The notes below the pieces were generated by a model that was not told where the DNA came from, did not search any database, and worked only from the letters and a program-made list of their open reading frames with translations. Positions 27,301-41,600 of a DNA stretch of 64,000 bases are shown in pieces. Origin of the DNA: Stichopus chloronotus. Its lineage: Eukaryota > Echinodermata > Holothuroidea > Aspidochirotida > Stichopodidae. The translations under genes were made by a program, and so were the position numbers. Every line of letters starts with the position of its first letter. Position 1 is the first letter of the stretch. The DNA is taken from contig CM037850.1 of NCBI GenBank assembly GCA_021234535.1, positions 558,001 through 622,000 of the forward strand. The letters run 5' to 3'.

Positions 27301-30300
27301 TAATGTCGGTCATACATTTCCTACAAATGTAACAGATGTATTAGATAGCTATTTTATCACTGTCTGGTTAGGAACAACACACCCTCGATCTCTTGTGAGT
27401 TTTTGACACCACTATGTATTTGTGATATTTAAAGTTTGTATTGCTGAATAAAAGTAAACAACAAACATGTGCCATTAACAGTTCATGCAGAGTAGAAAAT
27501 CACAGTTACATGGGAGGCGCTCACCAAAGCAGTACTTCCATTTCACGTAACAAATCTTTTCTGAGTAGGTATGTCACATGGTGAAACTGAAGGCACCTGT
27601 CCAATGGGGCGGTTAGGTACAATAAACTCACACATTAAGACAGTTCTCTTCCCTGAATGCATTCCACTGGCAACCCATATGGCCACTGCACAAAATCTAC
27701 ACTTTGGGTTGAACGTTTTTCATTTGTTGGGAGTGAAACTCACCGAGCCAGCTGTTTAGGATAGTAGCAAAGATTCTGAATTTACTGGAATGTTCCATTT
27801 CACAGAAGGAGAGGGTGTTAAAATGTCTCTTCAGACGGCTGGTAATGGGGTTACGACCACCGCCAGGAGGTCCCATCGCACACACAAAGCTGATGTCCAC
27901 CAATTCCCTAAAAGCACCTGTTGACCAACATTTAGACCATTAAGAGTTAAAATTCCTACAATAAAGATAGCACATTTATAGTTCAAACAGCAAAAGCTTG
28001 AAGAGCTGCAAAATGTTAATTAGAGGAGATATGGAACAAAAACAAAGATTAACGCTCTCACAACTGAGCTGTCTAGCATATAAAAATGACTAAAAGGATT
28101 AATGAGTAATGCTTACAGCTCATATTGTCTAAGTTAGGATGTTATCATAGATACTACAACATTTCTACCTGATACAGATGACTAACTTTCAATACATTGA
28201 GGAGCAAAACCCAAATTACACACTTTTGAAAATTGCTGCCACTTTTGCCTTAGGTGATCAGAAACAAACTTAAGTAAGTCAAATTATGATGTCACATGAC
28301 CCATGATGGCAGGAATTTATGTATTTTAGTTTATTTACCGGTAATTTGCACATACACTTGTACAAATAAGTGTATCATGAAATATCAAATTATTAATACT
28401 TTGATTTGATGTATTCATAAAGTTCTGTTAATACTATTTGACAATAAAACCAATAGCTTTTTCAATTACAAGTGACCAGGTTATGATATTAGAATCTTAG
28501 AATGGCAGTTTCCTGATTGATCTTTCACAAACTTTCAGTGTGATGATGGTGTTCATCACATGTTAGTCTCTAATTTAACGATAATAATTTCACAGAGAAA
28601 AGGACAATAGCATCAATTCTGTTTGTAATAACAATAAAACTTGTTGACAAAATGATGGAAATAACAAAATTCCGAAACTCTACTGACCGATCTGTTTGCG
28701 GTCGTACCATCCCTTGTGGTCCATCCACTGTCTCAGCAGTTCTATCGGTGGTTGAGCACCATAGACCTCCAGGGCAGGCATGTTCAAGTCATCAACAAAC
28801 ATCACAAAGTACTTGCCGAGAGGGGGCCCAAACACACCCTTTCGTCTGACCAAAGAAAGTGAACAAGTCCATTAATTCATGCACATCACAAACAAGAATT
28901 GCATTCAACACAGTATAATCAATTAGGGGTGTTAAGGTAGGAAGCCATCCCTAGGTGAAAAATACTGTCCACTGAAAAAGTGACTGCTCCCCTTAAAAAT
29001 ATGGCCGTCCCCCCACAAAAGATCTGCTGGGCAGAACATGTTGACAATATTGTTACTGCCATTTAAACAGAGCAAGAAATAATCCCTATCAGTGGCATCA
29101 TTATGCATCATTTAACACTTTGGAGGTTGAACTTCCTCTCCTTATACCCCTCCCAGTAAATTCATGTTCGCTTCTCGCATGGGTGTCCCTTCTCCTGAAA
29201 ATCTGTGGAGAAGACTGCAATGCCACTAATAAGACTTAAAATGTTGATTTGTTAGATATTAATCACAAAAGCAACAAATTTGTTTCAATGAATTCACATA
29301 ATCACTTCCCGTGGTATTTCTTTCTTTGCCATGAGATGCTCCTTTCTCATACCTTTTGTCCAGTTTACCATCTATCAAGTCTTGAGTCTGGTTGGCGCTG
29401 GTCCTTGCAGAGAAGTTTATGAAATGGCTGATGTAATCCTTTGGCATGTTCTTCAATAGTTTATCAGATATGGTCAGTGTCTTACCAGTACCAGTCTCAC
29501 CCACACACAGGACCTGAAAAATGAAAACCCAGTCATCTTGCTTAGGTGATGATTTTACTTATGTCAAATGACAGGTGGTAACAACATTGATGAATGGTGA
29601 GAACAATACTGAATATCTCTGACATAATGCAATTTATTGTTGAATCTTCCTTTCAGACATTTGCCTAAGCTTGAATTACAGCTTCAGTATTTAACGGAAA
29701 TGTTCCTTGAAAAGAAAGCATCACAGGGAGCACACCTGTTTCTTGTTTGTGACCAGCATATGCAGGATGTAGGAACCTCTTATGGTGTCAGCAGTGGGAA
29801 CGATGATGTCAGAATAGCTCATGTCAGGAGTGATGTTACACTTCTCAACGCCATCCATCCAATCCAACCAACGAACCTTAAATGTAATATAAATAAAAAC
29901 ATGATGAGGACGTGGATCACTCACGCACCAGCTGGCTGCATTTGTAATAAAGCAAGTATTTACAAAAGAAAATTGAAGACACCAAACACCTCCTTGCAAG
30001 GTTACATGACAGAGAAGATACTTAGTCAGACTGCCAGGATGTACATCACAGGTAACTCAGTAACATCAGATATGTTTCTTCAAAAACAACGCACATTTTT
30101 AACTGAAACTCTACCACCAGCAGAAATATACGGATTAGAAGGGACATTTAGGATAACGTGTGTCACGAGGACGGACAAGTCTGTCTATCTAACCAAACTA
30201 TATCTTCAAATGTTAACCACTTGAAACTCTTGAGTGCATTTAACCAAATTTTGCAAATTCCTGAGATGTAAACTTATGAAATGTGATACATCCAATGTCA

Positions 30301-32549
30301 CCATGTAGTAGTACAGTATTAAGCATTACAACATGGGTTGTCATGGTAACATACGTAATATAGGACAGACATAGGTTTCAAGGCCCTCATATCCTTATTT
30401 TAACCAAAAATATTGAGGAGAGCACACAAACTAGTTACCAATAAGGTGGTCTGCAAATTGGTGCAGTTTTAACAAATTCTCTGGAATTTGTGTCCAATAG
30501 GCCTGTATGCATGATAGTTACATGTACGTTACACTAAGAGGATAGTTATGTTACATATATGTCACATCATGCACTCTACAATCAGCCACAATGCAATTAT
30601 TGCTGGAATATTTCAAATTGTTGTATTTAACATGCAACAATGATTACATGTTGCATTGTTATTGTAGATTGGGAAAAATTTTCTTGTAGTTAAAATGTCA
30701 TATCTTTTTGCACCTGCATATTTCTGTGTTTCATTTAATATTCATTTTGTACATTACATTTACAAATGAAGACAAATACATTGCATCTGTCACATTTGTA
30801 ACAAAGGTTTTATTTACAACACAAACTTTAAACCACATCTAATGTCACACTTATGGATGAAAAAAAGGGCAAAATAGCCCAAAATTGTCCCCCAAACACC
30901 CTTTACATCTGTTGGACATTGATAAAAGTATTGTTGTTATTGTATCTCTGTAGTCCTCCAAGTATGGTGAAACTATAATTCCCCCAACCATAATGATATT
31001 CCTCAAAATATCATCAAAGCAAAACACACACACTAAATGTATACCCCTTAATATTGTGGAATGACCCAAAAGGAACATAATCAGAATTTTCTTGGGGTTA
31101 AATAAATTTAAACAAAACAATTGAGAACATTTAGCTTTCTAAGTACCACCATCATAATCTTCATCATAACAACATAGTAACCATAATACAGACATAGATA
31201 TGTCTAATATTACTTTAATGGTCTCTATCAGCTCTGATATGCTATTGTATTATCTTTCAACATGTTCCTCAGATTACACTACCTACCTCTCCGCAGGGGC
31301 CTTGATGGGTATCTGTGATTCGCTGGGAGGAGGTTAATAAGGTGAATATATGCAGAGAGAGAGACAGTGAAGAAGCAAGAAAACATGCAAGTAATATTCT
31401 AGAAGAAAAGCAAAACAATACCAGGCAAATTATTAGGGAATATGCAAAGAATATAGGATGACAGAAGAAAGGAAGTTATTGAGAATATAGACAATGAAAT
31501 AGTTTCTTGGGTTACAGTACTTCAGTATACAAGCATTAAAGTAGATGTAGATAAAATGGGTGCTATTGAAATTATACCTGTGCAGAAACAGACGTCACTT
31601 TAAATTGAATATTAATAGTAAGATAGAATCAACTGGTATGATGAGAGACAACATATTGCTTTAAAGAGAATGAGGGGGATAAGAGGGAGGTGGGGAGTTA
31701 ATATGTGGTAGGTTAAATAGACCAAGGATAGTTTTATTAGCCAATGAGAATGAAACTGACAGAAGCATTGATGATTAATTATAATGGAATACAGACAATG
31801 AAAAATAACCGGATCCATCAGAAGTGACAATATGTGGTTAGAAGCAAAGGATGAAAGTCTGAGAAGAGAAAGGGGGGTGGGTGGGAGGGAGAGGTTAATC
31901 ATAGGTATGGTGGAAAAGGCTGTGGAGGTGAAAGGGTGTTTAAAGGGTAATACCTTTGTTTGTTTTGGTCCATCATCTTCTTCATCATCATCTTTGGATG
32001 GTACTTTACTGATGCCTGCATCATCCAGTTTATAATCATAGACCAGGTTATCTTCTGGGAACTGAAGGACAATCTATTAACAAGGATAAGAACAATACCA
32101 AACAATGACTGTCAATACTGTAGCCTCGGATGCTCAAAGCACCGTTCACACTCCGGCGATTTTGCACCGGCTTTAGTTTTATTAAAAACTTTTCCATCTC
32201 TGGTCAGAGGGGACCAATGTTTGCTCCTCTCTGTAAATATATAATTCTTGTCACATGACTATGAAAAAGAAATAATTTTGAGACGTCACATAAACAGACA
32301 GCTTTTATCGGACTACACATGTCTGATAAAAGCTGTATGTCCATGTGACATCACAAAATAATTAGATTACATTTCATTTATATAGTCCTCTGATACAGAT
32401 CATATATTTACATACCTTGGCAAAGTTTGGGTTCCCTCCGACCAGAGATTGAGAAGATTTTAAATAAAGCTAAACAAAATCAGGTAGTAATCTGATTTGA
32501 AATAGCTGTAGTGTCACGGGACACTGAAGTACACTTACTGCTATCGGGC

Positions 32550-32603
<54 letters not shown>

Positions 32604-35600
32604 CGACAATTAAATATCTAGTTCCATTAAGCTGCTCTTTGAGGAACAAATTACATTTCTGCAACACTGTTACAGAAACTGTTAGGTCAATATGTTCACA
32701 TCACTGTAATAGGGAGTAAGCCCTTAACTGCTAGGTCAATACGTTCACATCATCACCATAAGGTGGGGGGGGCTACTTCCCTGAGTGGTTTCATTGACTA
32801 CAAATCTCAAAGAACTAAATGGCAGAGTGAACAGTTTAGTTAATAATTTGAGAGCATGACAATCACTGCCTCAAGTAACTTAGTATCCATAAATAGAGAA
32901 AAACATCGATTCTATTGGACAGCATTTCCAACCTTCAATGGTGATGGCAAATCAATATCTTGGGCATTGGGAGTGTAAAATTTAAATATCAATTTTCATT
33001 TAGTTTTACTAATTTCTTTGTAATATATATACCTCTGATGTGAAGACTTCTATACTTACATTCTCCTTCTTCATTTTCTCTCTCATCCACGAGCTGAACT
33101 TTTTGCGTCCATCAGAATTGATGGTGGCCCCTACGGTCCATATCAAGGAGAAGATGAACCACGGTTCAATTAATTCAACAATTCTGTCCAGATTTTCTTC
33201 TGGTATCGGAGGCTGTCCCTAATGAAAATTCAAATTTTAAAAATGTTAATGAACTATGTAATCAACACCATAGTCGATAGTTAAACAATTCTGAATCATC
33301 ACGTAAGTACAAATTATCACTTGAGAGAGAAGTTGTAAATATATGACGACAAACTCGATTCATTGAATACTATCAGCATGAAGTTAATTGTTCATAATTG
33401 TTTTCAGCACTAATTAATAGAATTAATATCATTATCAATTATGTTTATTTTTATTTCGAAACAAATCACAACTGACAAAAGATAGATGCATAAAACAATA
33501 GAGGGTATGTTGCATTCATGAGGACTAGACTGCTTTATACACAACATGTTTCCTTCATTATTTTATTGTCTATATCTACTGCCATGATACTTGTATTCTC
33601 TTATCAACCTCATGTAAGCAATTGGATTGATGTTGAAACATAGTTTGTCCTTATTGTTTACAGGTTCATAATAAGTACTAAAACAGTTTCTTGATACAAG
33701 AATTCACCCTTCCGAATGTTACCAATGAAATACTGTAAGTTTTCTATGTTGACTGGAGTTGCATTAACAAGGCAATGAAGATTAAAAAAAAAATGGCAGG
33801 AGATTGTAAGAAATTCATACATTAATACAGAAAGTATTCTCTAAAGTAAGAAGATATAGGTATTTTCCTTCACCCTCTATCTTTAGAATCTTTAGCTGAA
33901 TCATTTATCAGACAACTTTACATTTGAGATCCAATAACTTCATTAACTAACAATAGCCAACGATGGAAAGCGTTGACCTTAGTTTAAATACAAGAACATC
34001 TTGTATTGCATCCAAGTGATTGAAACTGTGAGATCTGACATTTTAACTGTCAGATTAATAAAACTGTGACACTGGCAGTGAAACAGTGAGTGTTGGTTAG
34101 TCTCAGCGACCATTATACCATTAACAAGGCAATGACATTTTTTCCCTCTTTGTTCATATACATCAACACACAGCAACGATACGTAAAGAGGAATGTTAGA
34201 GTACTGTGCAGTTAATATTAAGTGCAATTCACATCAGCGATAACTTATAAACACAAATCATATCAAAATGAAAATGATTGTAAAGGAAGAACCGTCTGAG
34301 AAACTAATGGATGCTCACATTGTTATCTGATGAAATATTCATCCTTTGTGACGTTTTATTACTAAAATGATGACAGGTAATATTGATCATCGAAAATCAC
34401 ATCAAAACATCCAGAAAGGAATGAATTAGAACACTGACTACAGTAAAGGTAAGTAGAGAAGAAAAACAAAACAATGATATACAAAAAAAATACCACCGAT
34501 ATTCCACAAACTATTAACCAAGACATTTCAACTAGGTGAGGATATCACGACACTGAATTCACAGCCAAGCTCCACCCGACACATCGACCACCGCCCACCC
34601 CGGGTGTAAGCTAACAGTGAACCCACATATCACCATCCCACCCACCAACTACTACCACACTGAGACTGGACAAGGAGATCATAAAATGGAAGCTGAACCA
34701 AAACCCCATACCACCCATGGGGTGATTGCTCCAATGGATACTGTCTTTGCACCTTTTGCTTGACTTAACACCCAGCCCTGTTTAATCCAATACAATTGAT
34801 CAAACAGTTCAGACTGCAGCATCTGTTTGTTTCTAAATGATAGCCTTTGGCTGGCTGGAACAACTTCTAATGATGAAAAGGTGCTGCTGCATGATCTCTG
34901 AGACCACAGTGTGTAAACAAACTGAAACCCTGTCAACCAGCAGTGTTACGAGCATGCAAGAAAATTTGGGATGCACCAGCTACATCAAGTCTGCAACATG
35001 AATATGTATGCATCACTGGAGTAATATTACATAAACAGCTCCCAAAACCAAGATAACATTACCCACATCTCTACTACCCTCTTCTATGAATAATTAATTA
35101 CAAACTATGAAATCACTAAAGAAATTCAAGACTTAATTCACTTAAGCCACCAAGATAAAAAAAAAACAATAAAATCTACCATACAGACTAAAGCAAACCA
35201 AGTAGCCACTGATATCTCTACATGCAAGTACTTGCTATAAATTATCTGAGATGGTTGTATGCATCAATGAGTTTCCTTCTTTCATTAATCATTACCCCCC
35301 CCTTCCCTTCCTCCAATGCTCACTACATTCACTGAAGGTAACATGCTGTACAAAATAAGAGAGAGAGGAAGGGGGGAAACAAACCATCTAATTTTGGAGT
35401 TAGCTTATCATAAAGGAAAATATGAGAAACTACATTACGAGGCAAAGATGACAGAAGTACTAAGAAGAAAGAGATGAGAAACTACAAATTGACAACCACC
35501 AAGTTAGAGAGGAGAAGTCAGTATCTACTTACTTCACCCTGTTTGTGAAAGATTAAAGAGTTGAATGAAGTGAAAAAAAAAATTATAGTTTAAAATAAAA

Positions 35601-38600
35601 TAAACAAAGTCACTGGCAGTACAATCTAAATGAGTGAAGTTCACAGGTAACCTCTATGAATCTCTGATTCAATATGGTTTGGCTTAGACACTAGGGCAGC
35701 TGTCATCCAAAATGCACACTAATTTGGATAATTTTGACCTGCTCTGTACCTCATGCAACATGTTTATTGCCACTGTGGTACTATTGGAACACTATGTCAC
35801 ACGAACACGAACAGTTGATTGCTTCATAAGTTATAAGGTATCTAAAACCAAAGATATAATAAATATATGTCACAAATCTTACAGTATGAACTCACATTGC
35901 CATCTTACCATCTTCACAGGCCATTCCTGAGCCGAGACATCAAATGTTAAAATTTATTCACTCACATTTAAAAGGTAGATGGTGCAATAATTTGTGATGT
36001 CATGCTTAAACTTCTCAAATTACTTGCCTTGTTTTTGTTATTTCTTTCAAAGCCATTGTAAATTGTCACAAAATGAGATCACTCCCTTATCATTATGGGG
36101 TAACTCTACCATTCAAACCATTACCAAACAGAATGCTTTACAACAAACCAACAGCCAATTTTTCAAGGTTGTATACATATTTTAATTTTTAAAGGAAACA
36201 AAAGCAGGTATTGTGAGCTGTACAAGAAGGACATCACAAAGTATCATGCAATTGACTTTTTCAAATTAAGTGAATATTTTTTACACTTTATCTCTCAGCA
36301 AGAGAACAAGCTATGAAGATACGAGTAAGATGATCAAGATTTGTTTTCCCACCTCTAAAATACATTTCCTTATGGTGCACTTCAACAGTTATTTTTTATT
36401 TTTTTACCTTTCATTTTGAGTCTGTTTGAGCCTGTTTATATCTTGCTTTATGTGTTGCCACAAGGAACATGTATTGTACTGCACATTGCTATTTAACTGT
36501 TAGGTGTGATACTACACTGCCAAGTAATCTCAGGATGAAAAAACCACTGAATGTATTTTATGAGCTTATGGGAATTTCTTGACTATGTACTCTATTGACC
36601 AGGATATTCATTTTACAATTCCTAGCATCTAAGTGGTCTCATTGTATACATTTATGTGCATGACCTTTGACCTTCACATGACATTAAGTAACCTTTGACA
36701 CAGTCCACTACTCTTTCAAGATTCCAATTCAAAGTTGTTCTTTTTCATAACAACAAATTAATCAATATTCTTGGGCATATTCTTCTGAATGATTAGCCTG
36801 GAAACTAGCACAGATATGTATACATGTCATTAAAACATCTTCATCTAAGAATGAATAGATCCATCTCTCACCTCCCTCGGAAGAAAGGGAACAAAGAAGC
36901 AATCCATGAGCTTGGTAAGGCTGAGAGTTAGATTGCTGTTCATTGATGACACAATCTCCTTACAGTTCCTTCTGACGAATGCAATCGACTCCTGAAAGTA
37001 TACATCACAAACAAGAAAAAGTGTAATAAATGTCAATTGCTACAACTTCAAATTCACAATGAAATAAATATCTCTTAGCAAAATGGCTATACTTTGTTAC
37101 ATCATGTTCAAAAGAGCATTCAGTTCCTATGTTTGCTATTTCCGTTGCAATTGCTGAGCCTAAAATAAGCAAGCTAAAGAGTTTTCTGAGTTTTAAAAAA
37201 TTGTATTTTTGGAGATCCTCATAATAACAGTGGAATAAAGAGAAGAAATCCATAAAAAAAAAATTGGAAATCTCACATACATATGAGTGATTGCATGTGA
37301 AAACCAGACAGATAAGATTATGTTTGATCATAACTTCTTACTTTCAATGAACGAAAACAACAGTAACTACGTTGGAAAGCAACAGGACTGCCATAAAAAC
37401 AGTAAAAAGTAAGAAATCATATTTGAAAACTAACCATTCTTACCAGAAGCAGCCAATCCTCACATGATATCATTCATGATAAGGTTCCATCGAAGGAACA
37501 AAGCCTAACCATGATGGACTGTCTCGATATCACGTCATGTTCAATCATGCAGAAGAGGGATTTCTCGAGACATGATTGAAGCACATTATGGAAATTTTGT
37601 CAGGACTAGGTGCTACAAGTATAATGACTATGCAACAGCACAGATCTCATTGGTATATGAAAAACATATACCACTGAAGCTGCTGCTCCCTGGTTGGTTT
37701 CGGGAATTGCAGTAGTTGGTGAAAGGAAGCATTTTATTTACAAATAACCTACAAACTGATCACATCTTTGCATCACTCCTGATTCTGAGTTGTTTTGACT
37801 AACTGAATATTCAATAATAGTATACTTCCCATTGGCTTGTTCAAAGAAGCACACCGTTGATTTGATTGAAAAGTGTTAGCTACTAAATTATTGTACTTTA
37901 GACTTTTTGTTGTTATGTTAGAAGTATTTCAAATCATATGTCAGAATGAACCACCAGAAAACTAGTTATATTCACAAATTGTCTGACTGTTGCAATAAAA
38001 GCTTTACAAAACTTTAAGACATGAAATTTCAACATTTTCATTTTTTGACTATGCACTCAATCTGATTAACCCAATCAAAACAGCATATCACATATGTAAT
38101 AATCTTGATCACAAGTGACAATATTAGGTCTCAAATATCAGATATTACGAGTCTTGATACCAGGTAGCATTTACACTAGAACATCAGGTTAGGATTAGCT
38201 TTAAAAGAGTAGGTAACAATAGAAAAATAATATCAGGTAGCATTACCCTAAAATATCAAGTAGCATTCGTCAAGAATATCACAAACCATGAATCCAGAAT
38301 ACCATGTTGCAACAGTTTAGAATATCAGGTAGCAATGGTCTAGAATATCAGGCAGCATTAGTTTGGAAGGTCAGGCAGCTTTAGCACTGCCTTTAGACTT
38401 CGAGAAATGTTTACAACTAAATGATTAAGTATTGACAAGTTATACTCCAAAGTATGATGCATAAAGTTGGTAAGTTAAACTTACCTCTAGAAACTTATCA
38501 AACAGTCCTTGTAGTTTCTCAGCGAAGGGTGCGATGACCCCAGGGAGTCTCTTGATCCAGCATTCAACAAAGGGGGTCAAGCCGAGGATGCTCGGTTCCA

Positions 38601-41600
38601 GGTACACCATCCCGCAACGGCTTACGGTGGCCGGAGAGGCAACAGCCAGGTCAGCCACTTCAAAGATCATCCTCATAGTCTGAAATTAAAAAGTTACATA
38701 TACTTCAAGGTATGTCAGCCAGATTGCTATGGGTAATATTTTCTACAAAAGAGATAAAAAACTATTGAAAATATCACCATGAAGAGAGAAAGAAACAAAG
38801 TATTATATAGGGACTTGAGAGTGATCTCATAGTCTGCAATTAAATTACATACTGCACAGAGGTGTCAGTCAAATTGTCATGAAAAAATCTTTAGCTACTA
38901 AATAGACGAACAAAACTCCATCAGTGAGTCTAATGAACCTACATCAGTGAGTTTGATGATTTCACCACTGCTCAAACAGAGTTTCTTGTTGTCATCCAGA
39001 ACGGTGTTCATATTCTCGATCCAGACGGCATCTACTGGGCCATCAAAAATATACCAGCGGAGGTCATCATCTGTTGCCGTGGTACCGACCCGAATCAAGG
39101 ATGAGAGGATGCCATCAGTCCTAGTAAAAGATAAAGAGGCGAACAATCGTTAGGTCATAATAAGAAAAACACAAAAGTGAGTAATGATGAAATGAATTTA
39201 ATGGTCCTGTGCAGTCAGGTCCATTGACTTACAAAGCAAAGGATTATTCAATATAAAATAAAGTGTAAATGACACTGCAAACCACAGAGCTAGTTGCTGG
39301 CATGACTACATACTAATGAGAGAAAGTAACTTCAAAACATGTTGAATAATAAGAAATCTAAAGAGGACCTGAAACTTTGTTGCCAACAAGAAGGGACTGT
39401 CATGAAAAGATAGATCTCTCGAAATCACAACAACAGGCCCTTTTGATTTCTTCCCAACAAAGGATCTTCAAGTAGCTTAACAGGTTTAATGAGCAGTCCC
39501 CTTGACCCTCCACCCATGGTATTTAAGCGCTACTTTACTTCACTCATAAAAAATGAAAAAAAAAAAACACTGTAGCAAAAAGAACTTTCAGTCAATGCCA
39601 GAAAATAAAAGTAAAAAAAAAATCCCATTCACAAAACCATGCATGGGCCTTATTCAAAGTTAACTGAGCACTTTTTTCAAAGTTAACTGAGTTAACTAAC
39701 CTTTTTCTAAGTTATCTGAGCACCAATACTTTGTCTATTTGACATAATTAGCAGTGGTTAAACATGCATGTCACCAATAGGTTCTCTATTTGAGGTAATC
39801 ACAAACGACTTACCATTCATGGGTCAGAAGGTCAAATTCACCGTAAAGCTGTCCCATGGTGATAGACTTTGGATTCAGGACAAAATTGTGGACTTTCTCA
39901 TAGGTTCCTCCACCAATGGCAGGTTGACCTTTGAGGGATGTCAGGGCTTGGGACAACACTTCATAGGCCTGTCGACGGTTGAGCGAGGAATAGAGAAACA
40001 TCAATAGACTTTGCTCCAAACAAAGCCATGATTGAAAACTAGCTGGCCAAATTATGACAAAATTATACAACACGAACTTAACTGACTTTATGAAACTCTC
40101 ATACAGTATTCCAATTAACAATTTTAAGTTTCTCCACTCAGATTATCTTGAAGTTAAGACTTTGATTCAACAAGGGACAATGACGTTGAGAAATACTGTA
40201 AGGCACAGACACATAGTAAATTGTTATGGTAGGTAAACAGTTTCATTAATTTTTCTGTTTTTCTTTTGCTGGCCAAAGACTGGTTTCCTAATCTCGGCAA
40301 TGGATTGTAAACTCCTGTACCCCTTACCCCTAGTGACCATCTGGTCCGATGAGAACCTGCTGATCGGCTGCATGTTGATAACAACCTAAAGTATCTTTCT
40401 ATGTATTTTCCATTTCAATGTACATTGGCTGGTTTTAAGACCAATCAAAAATGCCAGACGCAGATACTGAACAAGGCATGCCACAAAAGTACTTGGTGAA
40501 ACAAACAGAAAACATGCTCAACATGGTTACATTACTTCTGCTTTACGTTACTTTTCTAAACTTACCATGGTTTTACCAGATCCTGATGGTCCCACCAACA
40601 TGAGACCGTGGCGTACTACCGTGGTTTCATAAAGCTGGATGCACTTGCCAACAAATCCATCAACATCTTTCAATCCGAGTTTACCACAGTGTTCTCTGAT
40701 GGAAGCATCTAGTGTACCATAGTCAATTGGTTCTTCCCTGTGAACAAAGATATATTTCATCTGTTTGTGAGAAATTATTCAGATTTTCAAATACAGAGAA
40801 CAAAAGCCCTTCAAGCCAATGCAGAATCAGAGTGAGAATGAGAGAACTTTGAATGGGGAATGCTCAGCTATCATTGCAGAAAGTTTAGTAATATTAAAAG
40901 AAGGTATCTTTAACAATTGCTCAGAACACACTTATGATTGTGAATACATATTCTGCTTCATTATCTCCTCCTCTCTGACTAAATCTTTTGTTCATCAACA
41001 CTGAGTGTTCAATCACATAAGGTATGAAAATGAGATCAACTTGAAGACATTCTGAACAGTCACCCTACTCTCCCCCCCCCCCCCTCATATGCTTACAAAA
41101 TAAAGCAGGTAAGTGTCTCCTTGTTAAATAAAATGCAAAATAATGTGCAGCTGATAACAGAGCGAGTTACAGAAATTGGTCTAGATGTAGAAACCACATC
41201 CCCTTATGGTTGACTGTGTAAGTTAATGATGTTAATTAACGGAGCTATCCTTTTGCAAGTGAATCAGTTTCACAGTTTATCTAGCAATGGAAGCAAAAAT
41301 ACCAAAATATTGAAGTATCAAGAAGAATGTGTTGGTATAATGCTGCCAGATTAAAAGTGCAACAACATATAAAAAGGATAAATTCTCACTTAATTTTCGG
41401 AAAGAGATCAGAAACAATTCCATTAAATAGCTTCAGGTCATCTTGAAGGAACTTAGGGACATTGACATCTCGGATTGCTCGTAGGACAATCAGTTCCTGA
41501 TGAGAGACGAGATAATAACAGAGAAATAAAATCTGAGCCAGAGCTGCACCATAAAATCATACTTTGGGCAAAATCCTCAACTCAGGAGGTTTGTGATGGT

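Noticed and set aside
28048..28085. Minus-strand TAGACAGCTCAGTTGTGAGAG, resembling a tRNA A box
   Set aside because: No B box or tRNA-like fold downstream; too little to call even a relic.
32470..32667. Minus-strand frame with a long poly-isoleucine run
   Set aside because: Translation of the (GAT)n microsatellite.
34555..34680. GC-rich patch in intron 33 considered as an exon or CpG island
   Set aside because: No conserved reading frame, no paired splice sites in phase, and few CpG.
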